64,000 nt of DNA from Deinococcus radiophilus (lineage in GTDB: Bacteria > Deinococcota > Deinococci > Deinococcales > Deinococcaceae). The position numbers were made by a program, and so were the translations under genes. The DNA is taken from contig NZ_CP086380.1 in NCBI RefSeq assembly GCF_020889625.1, positions 453,001 through 517,000 of the forward strand, written 5' to 3'. Shown piece after piece: positions 10,353 through 18,961 of the stretch. The notes beneath the pieces were generated by a model that made no database searches, had not been told where the DNA came from, and saw only the letters and a program-made list of their open reading frames with translations. Numbering within the stretch: position 1 is the first letter of the stretch; the number at the start of each line of letters is the position of its first letter.

Positions 10353-11297
10353 TCAGGGAAGGGGCGTCTCCCGCAGCAGCTCGGTGATAATGTCCTCCAC
10401 CGGGCGCGGGCCAGCCGGGGGCAGACGGTGGCGGGCCAGTGCCGGAAACACGGCCTGCACGTCTTCGGGCAGCACCATGGTGCGCTCTTGCAGGTAGGCC
10501 CAGGCTTTAGACGCGCCCAGCAGCGCCAGCAGGGCGCGGGGGCTGAGGCCCGCTTCCAGATCCGTGTGGTGCCGGGTGGCGGCGGCCAGCAGTTGCAGGT
10601 AATCCAGCAGTGGCGCAGACACGTAGATGCCGTCTACCTCCGCCTGGGCCTGGAGCAGCGTCGGTGCGTCCATCACGGCACTCAGGTCACGGACGCTCTG
10701 GCCCCGGCCTCCAGTCTCAAGCAGCTCACGCTCGGCGCGGGTGTCGGGGTAACCCAGCGTCACCGACATCAGGAAGCGGTCCAGTTGCGCCTCGGGCAGT
10801 GGCGACGTGCCCACGAACGCCGCCGGGTTCTGGGTGGCGATCACGAAAAAGGGATGCGGCAGCTCGCGGCTGACCCCGCCTTCGGACACTTGACGTTCTT
10901 CCATCGCTTCGAGCAGGGCGCCCTGGGTCTTGGGGGTGGCGCGGTTGATCTCGTCGGCCAGCAGCACCGAGGTAAAAATAGGGCCTTCGTGATAGCGGAA
11001 CTCGCGCCGCTCGCTGTCCCAGATGCTGACCCCCAGCAGGTCGGCAGGCAACAGGTCGGACGTGAACTGCACCCGCCCGAAGCCCAGGCCCAGCGTGCGG
11101 GCCAATGCGCCTGCCAGCGTGGTCTTTCCGACGCCCGGCTGGTCTTCAATCAGGAGGTGACCGCGTGCCAGGAAGCAGGCCAGCGAGAGCCGCAGCTGCC
11201 CCGGCTTGCCCAGAATGACCCTGTCCAGCTGCTCCAGGCTGCGGTGCAGCGCCTGCATGGCCGGAGTAGGTTGGGTGGGCGTGGAGGTCAGCGTCAT
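10353..11297 (-). CDS. MoxR-family AAA+ ATPase
   Basis: MoxR ATPases are chaperone-like AAA+ proteins that usually work with DUF58 and VWA proteins, and the next gene is a DUF58 protein. Walker A is EDQPGVGKTTLAGALA near residue 52, Walker B LLADEINRATPKTQGALLEAM, and sensor 1 FVIATQNPAAF. Length is about 314 residues, typical of the family. Two start codons compete: ATG 11306 and ATG 11297. I prefer 11297 because TAACAT (11305-11310) lies 7 nt before it and overlaps the earlier ATG, consistent with leaderless starts elsewhere here. Confidence 0.92.
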   Translation of the reverse strand: MTLTSTPTQPTPAMQALHRSLEQLDRVILGKPGQLRLSLACFLARGHLLIEDQPGVGKTTLAGALARTLGLGFGRVQFTSDLLPADLLGVSIWDSERREFRYHEGPIFTSVLLADEINRATPKTQGALLEAMEERQVSEGGVSRELPHPFFVIATQNPAAFVGTSPLPEAQLDRFLMSVTLGYPDTRAERELLETGGRGQSVRDLSAVMDAPTLLQAQAEVDGIYVSAPLLDYLQLLAAATRHHTDLEAGLSPRALLALLGASKAWAYLQERTMVLPEDVQAVFPALARHRLPPAGPRPVEDIITELLRETPLP

Positions 11298-11389
11298 GCC
11301 CGCCATGTTAGCCGCCGGACTCTGGCAGATTTCTTGTGCTGGTGCTTAGGGAGTGCCGCCGCCGTGTGTCAGACCTCTATTCTGAGCCC

Positions 11390-11665
11390 ATGAACTTTCA
11401 AGACGGCCAGTCCCTGACCCTGACCTTCTCTGCTGGTCCCGAGGAACACCACTTGCCGGGCCGCTTCGTGACCCTGCCTGAAGAGAGTGTGCAGAGCCGC
11501 CAGGGCATAGAGGTTGAGGACGTGGTGCTGGAATACGTGACCGATGAAGTGCCACATGGCTTGCGCGCCTTTGACGATGACAGCAAGCGCAAGCTGGACG
11601 AGCTGCGCCAGCGCTTCAAGATCATGACCCAGGCCAGTGTGGTGCCGTTCGAGCCGGGCGAATAA
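11390..11665 (+). CDS. Hypothetical protein, 91 aa
   Basis: I do not recognise the family. It is a small acidic soluble protein (starting MNFQDGQSLTLTFSAG, ending VVPFEPGE) with a predicted beta-rich first half and a helical KRKLDELRQRFKIM segment. The ATG at 11390 is chosen because TATTCT (11378-11383) lies 6 nt upstream. It is divergent from moxR and is closed by a strong terminator, so it looks like a single-gene unit. Confidence 0.75.
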   Translation: MNFQDGQSLTLTFSAGPEEHHLPGRFVTLPEESVQSRQGIEVEDVVLEYVTDEVPHGLRAFDDDSKRKLDELRQRFKIMTQASVVPFEPGE

Positions 11666-11696
11666 GTCTGGAGCAGCTTGCTCCCTTACCCAGCCG

Positions 11697-11729
11697 AAAA
11701 GCTCCCCGGTTAACCCTGGGGAGCTTTTT
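11697..11729 (+). terminator. Strong intrinsic terminator, possibly bidirectional
   Basis: AAAAGCTCCCC (11697-11707) pairs perfectly with GGGGAGCTTTT (11718-11728), loop of 10 nt, flanked by T runs in both orientations. It separates the 91-aa gene from the convergent SDR gene and can serve both. Confidence 0.9.
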
Positions 11730-11765
11730 GCCTAGACTTCGGATGTTCGGTTGGCCCTCAGCGGT

Positions 11766-12659
11766 TTATCCGCCCACCACTTCGCCACCGTTGGGGTGCA
11801 GTACCTGGCCGGTGATGTAGCTGGAATCGTCCGATGCCAGGAACACGAAGCAGGTCGCCACTTCGGCCGGCTGGCCAGGGCGCTTCATGGGGGTTTCCTG
11901 ACCGAACTCGGCCACTTTCTCCTTGGGGAAAGATGCCGGAATCAGGGGGGTCCAGATTGGGCCGGGGGCCACGCCGTTCACGCGGATGCCCTTCTCGGCC
12001 AGCTGCCCCGCCAGTGAGCGGGTCATACCCAGAATCGCGCCCTTGGTGCTGGCGTAGTCCACCAGTGTGGGGCTGCCCCGATAAGTCGTCACCGAGGTGG
12101 TATTCACGATGGTGTCGCCTGCCTTCAGGTGCGGCAGCGCGGCGCGGGCCAGATAAAAGTAACCGTAGATGTTGGTCTCAAAGGTCTTGTGCAGTTGCTC
12201 GTCGTCAATGTCGGTGAGGCTTTCTTGGGGGTACTGCACGGCGGCATTGTTGACCAGCACGTTCAGCCCGCCCAGTTCCTTGACCGTTTGCTCTACGGCG
12301 CCTTGACAAAAAGTAGCGTCGCGCACATCCCCGGCAATCTTGAGTGCCCGGCGGCCCTCGGCTTCAATCAGCTGCACGGTCTTGTCGGCGTCCTGGCTTT
12401 CTTGCTCGGTGTAGATCAAGGCCACGTCGGCGCCTTCACGGGCAAAGTGAACAGCCACCGCCCGCCCGATGCCAGAGTCGCCCCCTGAAATCAGCGCCAC
12501 TTTGCCTCTGAGCTTATCGGCGCCTTTGTAGTCTTCCTTGATGTACACCGGCTGCGGGTCCATCTCAGCCTCCAGGCCGGGCTGCTGATCCTGCACCTGT
12601 CCAGGGACCTTTTCAGGGAAGTTCTGGGTTTTGTCCTCGCCTTTCGGTTGATTACTCAT
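11766..12659 (-). CDS. SDR-family oxidoreductase, general stress protein 39 type
   Basis: This 297-residue short-chain dehydrogenase belongs to the extended group typified by B. subtilis YdaD/GSP39. After a ~45-residue polar leader (PVYIKEDYKGADKL), the Rossmann motif is ALISGGDSGIGRAVAVHFA, then NVLVNNAA, and the catalytic Ser and Tyr/Lys in NTTSVTTYRG and YASTKGAILGM (YxxxK near residue 205). IRVNGVAPGPIWTPLIP follows. The substrate is unknown; homologues are often stress-induced. AACACT lies 6 nt before the ATG, close to the leaderless -10 pattern. Confidence 0.9.
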   Translation of the reverse strand: MSNQPKGEDKTQNFPEKVPGQVQDQQPGLEAEMDPQPVYIKEDYKGADKLRGKVALISGGDSGIGRAVAVHFAREGADVALIYTEQESQDADKTVQLIEAEGRRALKIAGDVRDATFCQGAVEQTVKELGGLNVLVNNAAVQYPQESLTDIDDEQLHKTFETNIYGYFYLARAALPHLKAGDTIVNTTSVTTYRGSPTLVDYASTKGAILGMTRSLAGQLAEKGIRVNGVAPGPIWTPLIPASFPKEKVAEFGQETPMKRPGQPAEVATCFVFLASDDSSYITGQVLHPNGGEVVGG

Positions 12660-12728
12660 GCCCCCAGTGTTTCACTCATCACCAGGGCAGGCCCCCAGAA
12701 ATTTCCTTTGTGAGGCCTTTCTCAAGAA

Positions 12729-13262
12729 TCACTGCACGTTTGCTGAAAGCGGCGCGACATAGACATGCACCGTTGGATACTCGCCGCGCCACAGCCAGTG
12801 ACCCTGGTAGGTGGCGCGGCGCTGCCACCCCAGGCGTTCGTACAGGGCGATGGCCCGCTGCGATTCGGCGTATACGTCCAGTGCCGGAACCAGGCCACTT
12901 TCCTGCGCCGTGGTGACAGCCTGGGACAGCAGAGCCCGCGCTGCACCTTGCCCTGCCGCGTCCGGGTGAACGAACAGGCGTGAGACCAGGGCCAGCGTCT
13001 CGGTGGGATGCCCGGTCAGGTCGTGCCAGCTGCGCCCGGGGCTGTCCTGGGGACGGCGCAGCAGGGCCTGACCCACCACAGCGCCGTCCAGTTCAGCGAC
13101 CCAGGCATCACCGCCGGGCGGAGCAATAAAAGCCGCCGGCTCCTGCGGCCAACTTGCGGGGTAGCCGCTTTGCTGATGAACGGCCAGCAGCACCTCTTCC
13201 AGTGCGGGCAGATCAGCCGGGCGGCGCTCACGGACGGTGACGGTTGGGGTGGGCAGGGTCAT
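12729..13262 (-). CDS. GNAT-family N-acetyltransferase
   Basis: This 177-residue acetyl-CoA-dependent acyltransferase has the acetyl-CoA-binding motif A as LVSRLFVHPDAAGQGAARAL (Q-G-A-A in place of the common QGxGxG) and the C-terminal DVYAESQRAIALYERLGWQ block. The substrate is unknown. TAGCCT (13270-13275) lies 7 nt upstream of the ATG, suggesting a leaderless mRNA, and the gene is divergent from a small membrane-protein gene 37 nt away. Confidence 0.88.
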   Translation of the reverse strand: MTLPTPTVTVRERRPADLPALEEVLLAVHQQSGYPASWPQEPAAFIAPPGGDAWVAELDGAVVGQALLRRPQDSPGRSWHDLTGHPTETLALVSRLFVHPDAAGQGAARALLSQAVTTAQESGLVPALDVYAESQRAIALYERLGWQRRATYQGHWLWRGEYPTVHVYVAPLSANVQ

Positions 13263-13299
13263 GCTGTTTAGGCTACGGCAAGGGCGCTAGCATGGCCCC

Positions 13300-13485
13300 A
13301 TGAGCCGCCGGGGAACCAATATCGCCGCTGCCCTGCTGGGGCTGATCGTGCTGCTGCTGCTGGCGGTAGGAGCCATGAGCCAGCGCCTGGACCACCTGCT
13401 GCGCGAGAATCCGGCCGTGGCGGAGTGCCTGCAAGCAGGTGGCAGCGCCGAAGAGTGCCGTGAAGCAGCCCGGGAAAAGCCGTAA
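13300..13485 (+). CDS. Small single-pass membrane protein, 61 aa
   Basis: After MSRRGTN there is one strong membrane helix (IAAALLGLIVLLLLAVGA), then a short polar tail with two Cys (VAECLQ, EECREA). Function is unknown. TAGCAT (13288-13293) lies 6 nt upstream of the ATG, as in other leaderless genes of the window. The tail would face the outside if the positive-inside rule holds. Confidence 0.7.
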   Translation: MSRRGTNIAAALLGLIVLLLLAVGAMSQRLDHLLRENPAVAECLQAGGSAEECREAAREKP

Positions 13486-13489
13486 ACGC

Positions 13490-13809
13490 TCAGCTCAGCA
13501 CACTGAAATGCACCACGCCGACCTGAGCATCCTCCGGCAGATTGGGATAGTGAAAGAGCGCAGCCGAGCCAACAGTTCAGCACGGTCGGCAAAGCCGTCA
13601 GCCTGGGCTTGTGCCTCAGTCAGTGCAGCCAGAGGGAAGGGCTCTACCTGAGTGATCTGGGCGGCCAGCGGCTGTGGGTCATCGCCAAAATACAGCTCTA
13701 CTGGGCCAGGCTGGGACGGTTCTTGCCAGCGGATGATGGTGCGCTTCTCGCCCGGCTGCACTGCCGCCCGGTCATCCGGGTGAAAGTGCAGGGTCTGAGC
13801 AGGCTCCAC
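13490..13809 (-). pseudogene. ASCH-domain protein (YqfB-like) with a C-terminal frameshift
   Basis: The protein resembles small ASCH-domain proteins such as E. coli YqfB: LHFHPDD, GEKRTIIRWQ, PVELYFGDD and a C-terminal strand. In the open frame it ends with an unlikely tail (CRRMLRSAWCISVC). A one-base shift near 13553-13555 (TTT where TTTT would be needed) restores the expected end YPNLPEDAQVGVVHFSVLS with a stop at 13490. The start is taken as GTG 13809, just after the glgX stop; a GTG at 13836 is also open. The frameshift is either real decay or a sequencing error. Confidence 0.65.
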
Positions 13810-13817
13810 CGAAACGC

Positions 13818-15938
13818 TCAGTCGTCTACCCGGCACACGAAGATCTTCAGCGAGCGGGCCGTCAGGTTGGTGTCCTGATCGGCTTCCACTTCTTCCTTGA
13901 CATCGGTGCGGTCCTGGGCCGTATCCAGCGCCAGTGACCAGTGGCTACACGGCAGCGCCACGCCCTGTTCACGCAGGCTGGGCAGATTGAACGGCAAGTC
14001 CACGTGCGAGGCGTTGATCAGGACCAGCAGGTGGTCCTGCGGTTCGCCTTCCTCCTCACCGCCGTGCAGAAACAGGCCCACACTCTTGGTCTGTGGGTTC
14101 TGCCAGTCGGCGTCGTTCATCTCCTGGCCATCGAAACGCAGCCACAGGATGTGCGGGAAGTCGCCTTCTTCACGCCGCCCACTAAAGAACCGCTCACGCC
14201 GGAACGATGGATGCTGCTGGCGCAGTTCGATCAGGCGGCGGGTAAAGGCCAGCAGGTCCTCGTCCACGTTTTCCCAGTCGTACCAGTTCAGCTCGTTGTC
14301 CTGGGCATAGGTGTTGTTGTTGCCGCCCTTGGTGCGCCCGCGCTCGTCGCCGCCCAGCAGCATCGGCACGCCCTGCGAGATCAGCAGGGTCGCCAGCAGG
14401 TTGCGTTGCTGCTTGCGGCGCTGCGCCAGGATTTCGGCGTCGTCCGTCTCGCCCTCGGCGCCCATGTTCCACGACAGGTTGTTGCCGTGCCCGTCGCGGT
14501 TCTCTTCACCGTTGGCCTCGTTGTGCTTGTCGTTGTAGCTGACCAGATCGCGCAGCGTAAAGCCGTCGTGCGCGGTAATAAAGTTGACTCCGGCCTGCGG
14601 GTGGCGGTGCCCGGCACTGTAGATGTCGCTGCTACCGGTCAGGCGGTAGCCCATCTCGGACATCAGGCCCTCGTCGCCCTTCCAGAAACCGCGTACGGTA
14701 TCGCGGTACTGATCGTTCCACTCGGCCCAGGGCGGCGGAAAGTTGCCCACCTGATAGCCGCCCAGGCCCACGTCCCAGGGCTCCGCAATCAGCTTCAGGC
14801 GGCTGAGTACGGGATCGGCCTGCACAGCGGCCAGAAAGTTGGAGTTGCGGTCAAAGCCCAGCTCACCGCGGGCCAGGGTGGTCGCCAAATCAAAGCGGAA
14901 GCCGTCCACCCCCAGCGCGGCCCAGTGGCGCATGGAATCCACGACCATCTGCACGGTGCGGCGGTGGGTCATACGCACACTGTTGCCGGTGCCGGTAAAG
15001 TCGAAATACTCGCCCAGGTCGTCTTGGCTCAGCCAGTAATAGGTCGAGTTGGCCAGGCCGCGCCAGCTGAGCAGCGGCCCGCCCTTACCCCCCTCGGCGG
15101 TGTGGTTGTACACTACGTCTAGGATGACTTCCAGGCCCGCTTCATGCAGCTTGGTCACCATGTCGCGGAACTCGGCTTCGGTGTCCTGGGGTCGGCCGGC
15201 GCGGGCGGCGGCGCTGTAACGCGGCTCCGGGGCAAAGTAGCTCAGGGTGGAGTAGCCCCAGTAGTTGTGCAGCCCTTTGTTGCGCAAAAAGGGATCGTCC
15301 ACGTGGGCGTGGACCGGCAGCAGTTCAACCGCCGTAATTCCCAGGTCCTTCAGGTACGCAATCACCGGCTCACAGGCCAGCCCGGCGTAGGTGCCGCGCA
15401 GTTCCCCAGGCACATCCGGGTGGGTCATGGTCAGGCCACGCACGTGGGTTTCGTAAATCACGGTGTGGTTCCAGGGCACCTGCGGCTTGTCGTTCAGCGT
15501 AACTTCTGCTGACGTATCCAGCACCAGGCCCCAGGGGGCATGCAGGGAAGCGACGTGACCTTCCTCATTCAGCACCGGCTCCTCAGGACCGCTGAGGGCG
15601 CGGGCATAGGGGTCCAGCAGCCGCACTTCCGGCTGGGCGTATACGCCCTGATCCGGGTCGTGATGGCCATGAACGCGGTAGCCGTAGCCCTGACCCACGC
15701 CGCTGCTCAGCGGGTGATCGTCGGGGAGCCAGCCGTGCCAGACATCGCCAGTGCGTTCGGGGAGGTCGATGCAGCGTTCGCCGCCTGGGGTCAGCAGGCA
15801 CAGTTCCAGCCGGGTCGCTTCGGGAGCGTAGACCGCAAAATTGGTGCCGCCTTCCTCGCGGGTCGCGCCCAGAGGCTGCGGCTGACCGCTTTGAAGGGTG
15901 GAGGGCTGCTGATCGGTGAGGGCAGAAGTGTCAGTCAT
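13818..15938 (-). CDS. glgX: Glycogen debranching enzyme GlgX (GH13 isoamylase type)
   Basis: GlgX hydrolyses alpha-1,6 branch linkages of glycogen or limit dextrins. The 706-residue protein has an N-terminal CBM48-like domain (~20-130; [17 protein letters not shown]), then the GH13 barrel: [10 protein letters not shown], the nucleophile Asp in [14 protein letters not shown], the acid Glu in LIAEPWDVG, and the third Asp in [37 protein letters not shown] is typical of GlgX. No other glg gene is adjacent. The Shine-Dalgarno is weak (CAGG), and a possible promoter lies at 16034-16060. Confidence 0.95.
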   Translation of the reverse strand: MTDTSALTDQQPSTLQSGQPQPLGATREEGGTNFAVYAPEATRLELCLLTPGGERCIDLPERTGDVWHGWLPDDHPLSSGVGQGYGYRVHGHHDPDQGVYAQPEVRLLDPYARALSGPEEPVLNEEGHVASLHAPWGLVLDTSAEVTLNDKPQVPWNHTVIYETHVRGLTMTHPDVPGELRGTYAGLACEPVIAYLKDLGITAVELLPVHAHVDDPFLRNKGLHNYWGYSTLSYFAPEPRYSAAARAGRPQDTEAEFRDMVTKLHEAGLEVILDVVYNHTAEGGKGGPLLSWRGLANSTYYWLSQDDLGEYFDFTGTGNSVRMTHRRTVQMVVDSMRHWAALGVDGFRFDLATTLARGELGFDRNSNFLAAVQADPVLSRLKLIAEPWDVGLGGYQVGNFPPPWAEWNDQYRDTVRGFWKGDEGLMSEMGYRLTGSSDIYSAGHRHPQAGVNFITAHDGFTLRDLVSYNDKHNEANGEENRDGHGNNLSWNMGAEGETDDAEILAQRRKQQRNLLATLLISQGVPMLLGGDERGRTKGGNNNTYAQDNELNWYDWENVDEDLLAFTRRLIELRQQHPSFRRERFFSGRREEGDFPHILWLRFDGQEMNDADWQNPQTKSVGLFLHGGEEEGEPQDHLLVLINASHVDLPFNLPSLREQGVALPCSHWSLALDTAQDRTDVKEEVEADQDTNLTARSLKIFVCRVDD

Positions 15939-16033
15939 AAGAAATACCTGTCAGGAGAGGCGGTGGACCGGCTGGCAGACCGTCAGGGCGACTGGGACAG
16001 CGGGACAACCATCCGGAGAGGACTGCTCTGGAT

Positions 16034-16060
16034 TTTGTAAGAGGGTGCTGCTTGCAGCAA
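16034..16060 (-). promoter_or_regulatory. Possible glgX promoter
   Basis: On the minus strand TTGCTG (16055-16060) and TACAAA (16034-16039) are 15 nt apart, about 95 nt upstream of the glgX start. The spacing is short, so the call is weak. The GCTGC/GCAGC dyad overlapping the -35 box could be an operator. Confidence 0.3.
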
Positions 16061-16143
16061 CTGGGCACCATCTAAAACACCCCACCTTAACCGACCCGCT
16101 AGGGGCCGAGGTGAAGTGGAATTTACACTTTTTAGAGGAGTGA

Positions 16144-16776
16144 CTAGAAGTCCAGCCGCCCGCCTCGTCCCCGGCCCACTTGCAGCGCGGCCAGTCGCTC
16201 GGGGGTCCACAGTTCGTACTCGTACATTGGATACTGGCGCTTGAACCGTCCGATCTTGTCCCAGACCTCGCGCGACTCGCGCGGTACCACCAGAATCAGG
16301 CGAATCACGGTGTCTTCGGCGTCGTAGATATAAAAGTCGAACTGCAGAGTCTGCTCGTGGCCCCGGTCGGTAAAGATAGGAAAGGGAAAGGCCCGGTAGC
16401 GCCAGTGCTTGCCCTTCTCGCTGAGAATCTGCGCGGCGGCGCGGCGCAACTTGGAGTCGGGAAAGGTGTGTTTCTGGCCGTCGCGGTCACGGAACGCAGT
16501 GGTTTCGGACGGCGCTTCGAGCTGCACTTGCCTCAGCTGGGGCAGCCGCTTTTGGGGGCTGTCTGCTTTGGCGACCTTGGGCGGAGCCTTGCGCTGCGTA
16601 CCACGCTGGAACGTTTCGCCTGCTTGAAGGCGTTCGGTGCTGCCACGGGCTTCGCTGCTCACGGGTGGCAGGCTGTCGCGGGTCAGGCCACCCCGGCCTT
16701 TGGCGCGGCTGCCGGTGGCCCCTTTGCCCCGGCTGTAGCGCCCGCCCTGTTTTTTGGATCGGCTGCTGTTGGTCAT
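16144..16776 (-). CDS. Uncharacterised protein with basic tail, 210 aa
   Basis: I do not recognise the family. Residues ~1-90 are low-complexity and strongly basic (Lys, Arg, Ser, Gly), as in nucleic-acid-binding tails. Residues ~95-205 look folded: [43 protein letters not shown] and [14 protein letters not shown]. The alternating D-x-strand / hydrophobic-strand / helix layout is reminiscent of restriction-endonuclease-like folds, but the usual ExK is not visible (LVVP instead), so nuclease activity cannot be claimed. TACACT (16783-16788) sits 6 nt before the ATG. Confidence 0.75.
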   Translation of the reverse strand: MTNSSRSKKQGGRYSRGKGATGSRAKGRGGLTRDSLPPVSSEARGSTERLQAGETFQRGTQRKAPPKVAKADSPQKRLPQLRQVQLEAPSETTAFRDRDGQKHTFPDSKLRRAAAQILSEKGKHWRYRAFPFPIFTDRGHEQTLQFDFYIYDAEDTVIRLILVVPRESREVWDKIGRFKRQYPMYEYELWTPERLAALQVGRGRGGRLDF

Positions 16777-16885
16777 GGGTTCAGTGTAGGGGTAAGAGGG
16801 CGGCCCAAGGGCAAGCGGCGTCAGGAGGATACGTTCAGCCTATGGTTATTTCCAGCAGCTAGATTAAAGGCGGGAGGCCCCTACG

Positions 16886-17209
16886 ATGCTCAATGCTCTG
16901 CTGCTGATCCCCGCACTGTTCTCTGCTGTCACCGCTCTGATCTGGCTGGTGCAGCTGCCCTACCCCCTGGCCTGGGGAGCTTTTGTCTTCTGCTCGTTGC
17001 TTGCCTGGACGGGGGGGCAGCGCCACAGCCTGCCCCTACTGACGGTGGCCTGGCTGGGCTTCTTGCTGCTCAGCGGCGTCATGGCTGGTTACGCTGCCGA
17101 CGAGCTGAACCGGACCGGTCCGGGTGGTGAAATCCTCAGCCTGGGCTTGGGTCTGGGGTTGCTGCTGGCGCTGACCCTGCGGTCTCCCGCCACGCCTCAC
17201 CGCGCCTAG
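16886..17209 (+). CDS. Hypothetical membrane protein, 107 aa
   Basis: Three to four hydrophobic segments are visible (MLNALLLIPALFSAVTALIW, AWGAFVFCSLLAW, AWLGFLLLSGVMAGY, LGLGLGLLLALTL). Function is unknown. The ATG at 16886 has a GGAGG Shine-Dalgarno 8 nt upstream. The gene is followed 29 nt later by the HEPN-like gene on the same strand, which has its own leaderless -10 box. Confidence 0.7.
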   Translation: MLNALLLIPALFSAVTALIWLVQLPYPLAWGAFVFCSLLAWTGGQRHSLPLLTVAWLGFLLLSGVMAGYAADELNRTGPGGEILSLGLGLGLLLALTLRSPATPHRA

Positions 17210-17238
17210 CCAGCGGCCTTCTGCGTACACTTCTTCCC

Positions 17239-17616
17239 ATGAGTGCCGAGCAGAACATAGACATCATCCGTATGGCGCAGCGGCTGGAACGCCGCTTGGC
17301 TGATCTGGGCGCGCTGGGCCGGGGCCTGGGTGAATATGCCCGCAGCCTGCGTGGGACTCTACCGGATGATGTTCTGCACGACATCATGAAAATCAACCGG
17401 GTCCGCAACGATCTGGTTCACCGCAACATTGACCTGCCGCTGAGCAAGGGGGACCGTGCCAATCTTCAGGCCAGTTATGAGCGGGTGATGGACCACCTAG
17501 GCAAAGGCGACCTGGAACCGCGCCGCAGCCCCCGCTTGAATGTCTGGGCGGTGGCTGCGGCGGTGGGGGTGGTAACGCTCCTTGCCTGGCTGGCGGTGAC
17601 GCAGGGGCCGATGTAG
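17239..17616 (+). CDS. HEPN-like protein with C-terminal membrane anchor, 125 aa
   Basis: The protein is helical, with NRVRNDLVHRNIDL near residue 54. This contains R-N-x3-H, the RX4-6H motif that marks HEPN RNases and related DUF4145 proteins. The C-terminus has one membrane helix (NVWAVAAAVGVVTLLAWLAV) and almost no tail, so the HEPN-like part should be held at the inner membrane facing the cytoplasm. TACACT (17226-17231) lies 7 nt before the ATG. There is no nucleotidyltransferase partner next to it, so it is not a typical toxin-antitoxin pair. Function is unknown. Confidence 0.7.
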   Translation: MSAEQNIDIIRMAQRLERRLADLGALGRGLGEYARSLRGTLPDDVLHDIMKINRVRNDLVHRNIDLPLSKGDRANLQASYERVMDHLGKGDLEPRRSPRLNVWAVAAAVGVVTLLAWLAVTQGPM

Positions 17617-17624
17617 GTGCCTTC

Positions 17625-18920
17625 TTATTCTTGCCCCCGCACCAGATCTGCCCAACTCTCCCGCCGCACCACTTCGCGCGCCTCGCCGCCGCCCACAAAC
17701 ACCACTGCCGGGCGCGGCATCTGGTTGTAGCGGCTGGACATGGAAAAGTGATAGGCCCCGGTGCAGCTCACCGCCAGCAGGTCGCCGCGCTGCGGATGGG
17801 GCAGCGGCTTGTCACGGGCGATCACGTCTCCGGACTCGCACAGCTTGCCCGCTACGGTGTACTCGGCCTGCGGGGCGTCGTTCATCCGGTTCGCCAGCGC
17901 CACTTCATAGTTGGCACCGTACAGCGCAGTGCGAATGTGGTCGCTCATGCCACCGTCTACCGAGACATAGTTCCGCACACCGGGAATCTCCTTGACGGTG
18001 CCGACTTCGTACAGTGTCCAGCCGGCCTCGCCCACCACCGAGCGGCCCGGTTCCAGCCAGAGCTGCGGCAGCGGTAGGCCGTGCGTCTGCGTGCCTGCCC
18101 GCAGTGCCCCGGCGATTTCGGTCAGGGCGTCCTCGATGGGGTAGGACTGGTCCGCTGCTGTATAGCGAATACCAAACCCTCCGCCGATGTTCAGCACCCG
18201 TGCCGTAAACCCGGTCTGTTCGCGCAGCCCTGCCAGCCAGTTCAATATACGGTCCAGCGCTGCCCGCGTGCCATCGGTCCCGAAAATTTGCGATCCGATA
18301 TGAAAGTGGACGCCCAGTACGTCCAGGTGGGGCGCGTCCAGCATGGCCCGCAGTGCGGTTTCGGCCTGCCCATTTGCCAGGTTCAGGCCAAATTTGCTGT
18401 CGGCTGCACCCGTCTGGATAAAGTCGTGGGTGTGCGCCGACACGCCGGGCGTGACCCGCAGCAGGCAGCGCGCCCATGTACCGTACTCGCCCGCCAGCGC
18501 ATTCAGACGGGCCACTTCGTCCAGGCTGTCCACCACGTAACAGCCCACGCCCGCGTCCAGGGCCTGGCGCAGCTCGGCGACCGTCTTGTTGTTGCCATGC
18601 AGATGAATACGCGCTGGGTCAAAGCCCGCGCTGAGGGCCGTATACAGTTCGCCACCCGACACCACATCCAGCCCCATGTGTTCCGCAGCCATCAGGCGGA
18701 CCAGGGCCAGGCAGGTGAAGGCCTTGGACGCATACGACACCTGATAGTCCAGCCCGGAGGCCGCCAGCGTGCGGTGAAAGCGGCGGCACTGCTCCCGGAT
18801 CAGGCCCTCGTCGTACACATATAGCGGCGTACCGAAGCGCCCGGCCAGCTCCGGGGCGCTGACCCCACCGATGTCCAGAACGCCCTGAGGGGTGACGCGG
18901 GCCGTGCCGTTCAGATGCAT
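17625..18920 (-). CDS. lysA: Diaminopimelate decarboxylase-type PLP enzyme
   Basis: This fold-III PLP decarboxylase normally converts meso-diaminopimelate to lysine. Family features are all present in 431 residues: the PLP Lys in VSYASKAFTCLA near residue 66, HFHIGSQI, the phosphate-binding NIGGGFGI, EPGRSVVGEAG and the substrate Cys in CESGDVIA. TACACT (18928-18933) lies 7 nt before the ATG. Deinococcus is known for ornithine-containing peptidoglycan and an aminoadipate route to lysine, so the physiological substrate deserves a check. The family call is firm, the exact substrate less so. Confidence 0.9.
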   Translation of the reverse strand: MHLNGTARVTPQGVLDIGGVSAPELAGRFGTPLYVYDEGLIREQCRRFHRTLAASGLDYQVSYASKAFTCLALVRLMAAEHMGLDVVSGGELYTALSAGFDPARIHLHGNNKTVAELRQALDAGVGCYVVDSLDEVARLNALAGEYGTWARCLLRVTPGVSAHTHDFIQTGAADSKFGLNLANGQAETALRAMLDAPHLDVLGVHFHIGSQIFGTDGTRAALDRILNWLAGLREQTGFTARVLNIGGGFGIRYTAADQSYPIEDALTEIAGALRAGTQTHGLPLPQLWLEPGRSVVGEAGWTLYEVGTVKEIPGVRNYVSVDGGMSDHIRTALYGANYEVALANRMNDAPQAEYTVAGKLCESGDVIARDKPLPHPQRGDLLAVSCTGAYHFSMSSRYNQMPRPAVVFVGGGEAREVVRRESWADLVRGQE

Positions 18921-18961
18921 AGGCCCAAGTGTAGCGGGGTGAGCGGCCTTAGACTGGGGCC

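Noticed and set aside
13941..15122. A 393-codon plus-strand open frame opposite glgX
   Set aside because: glgX catalytic motifs cover this region; the opposite frame shows no domain and no promoter or ribosome site.
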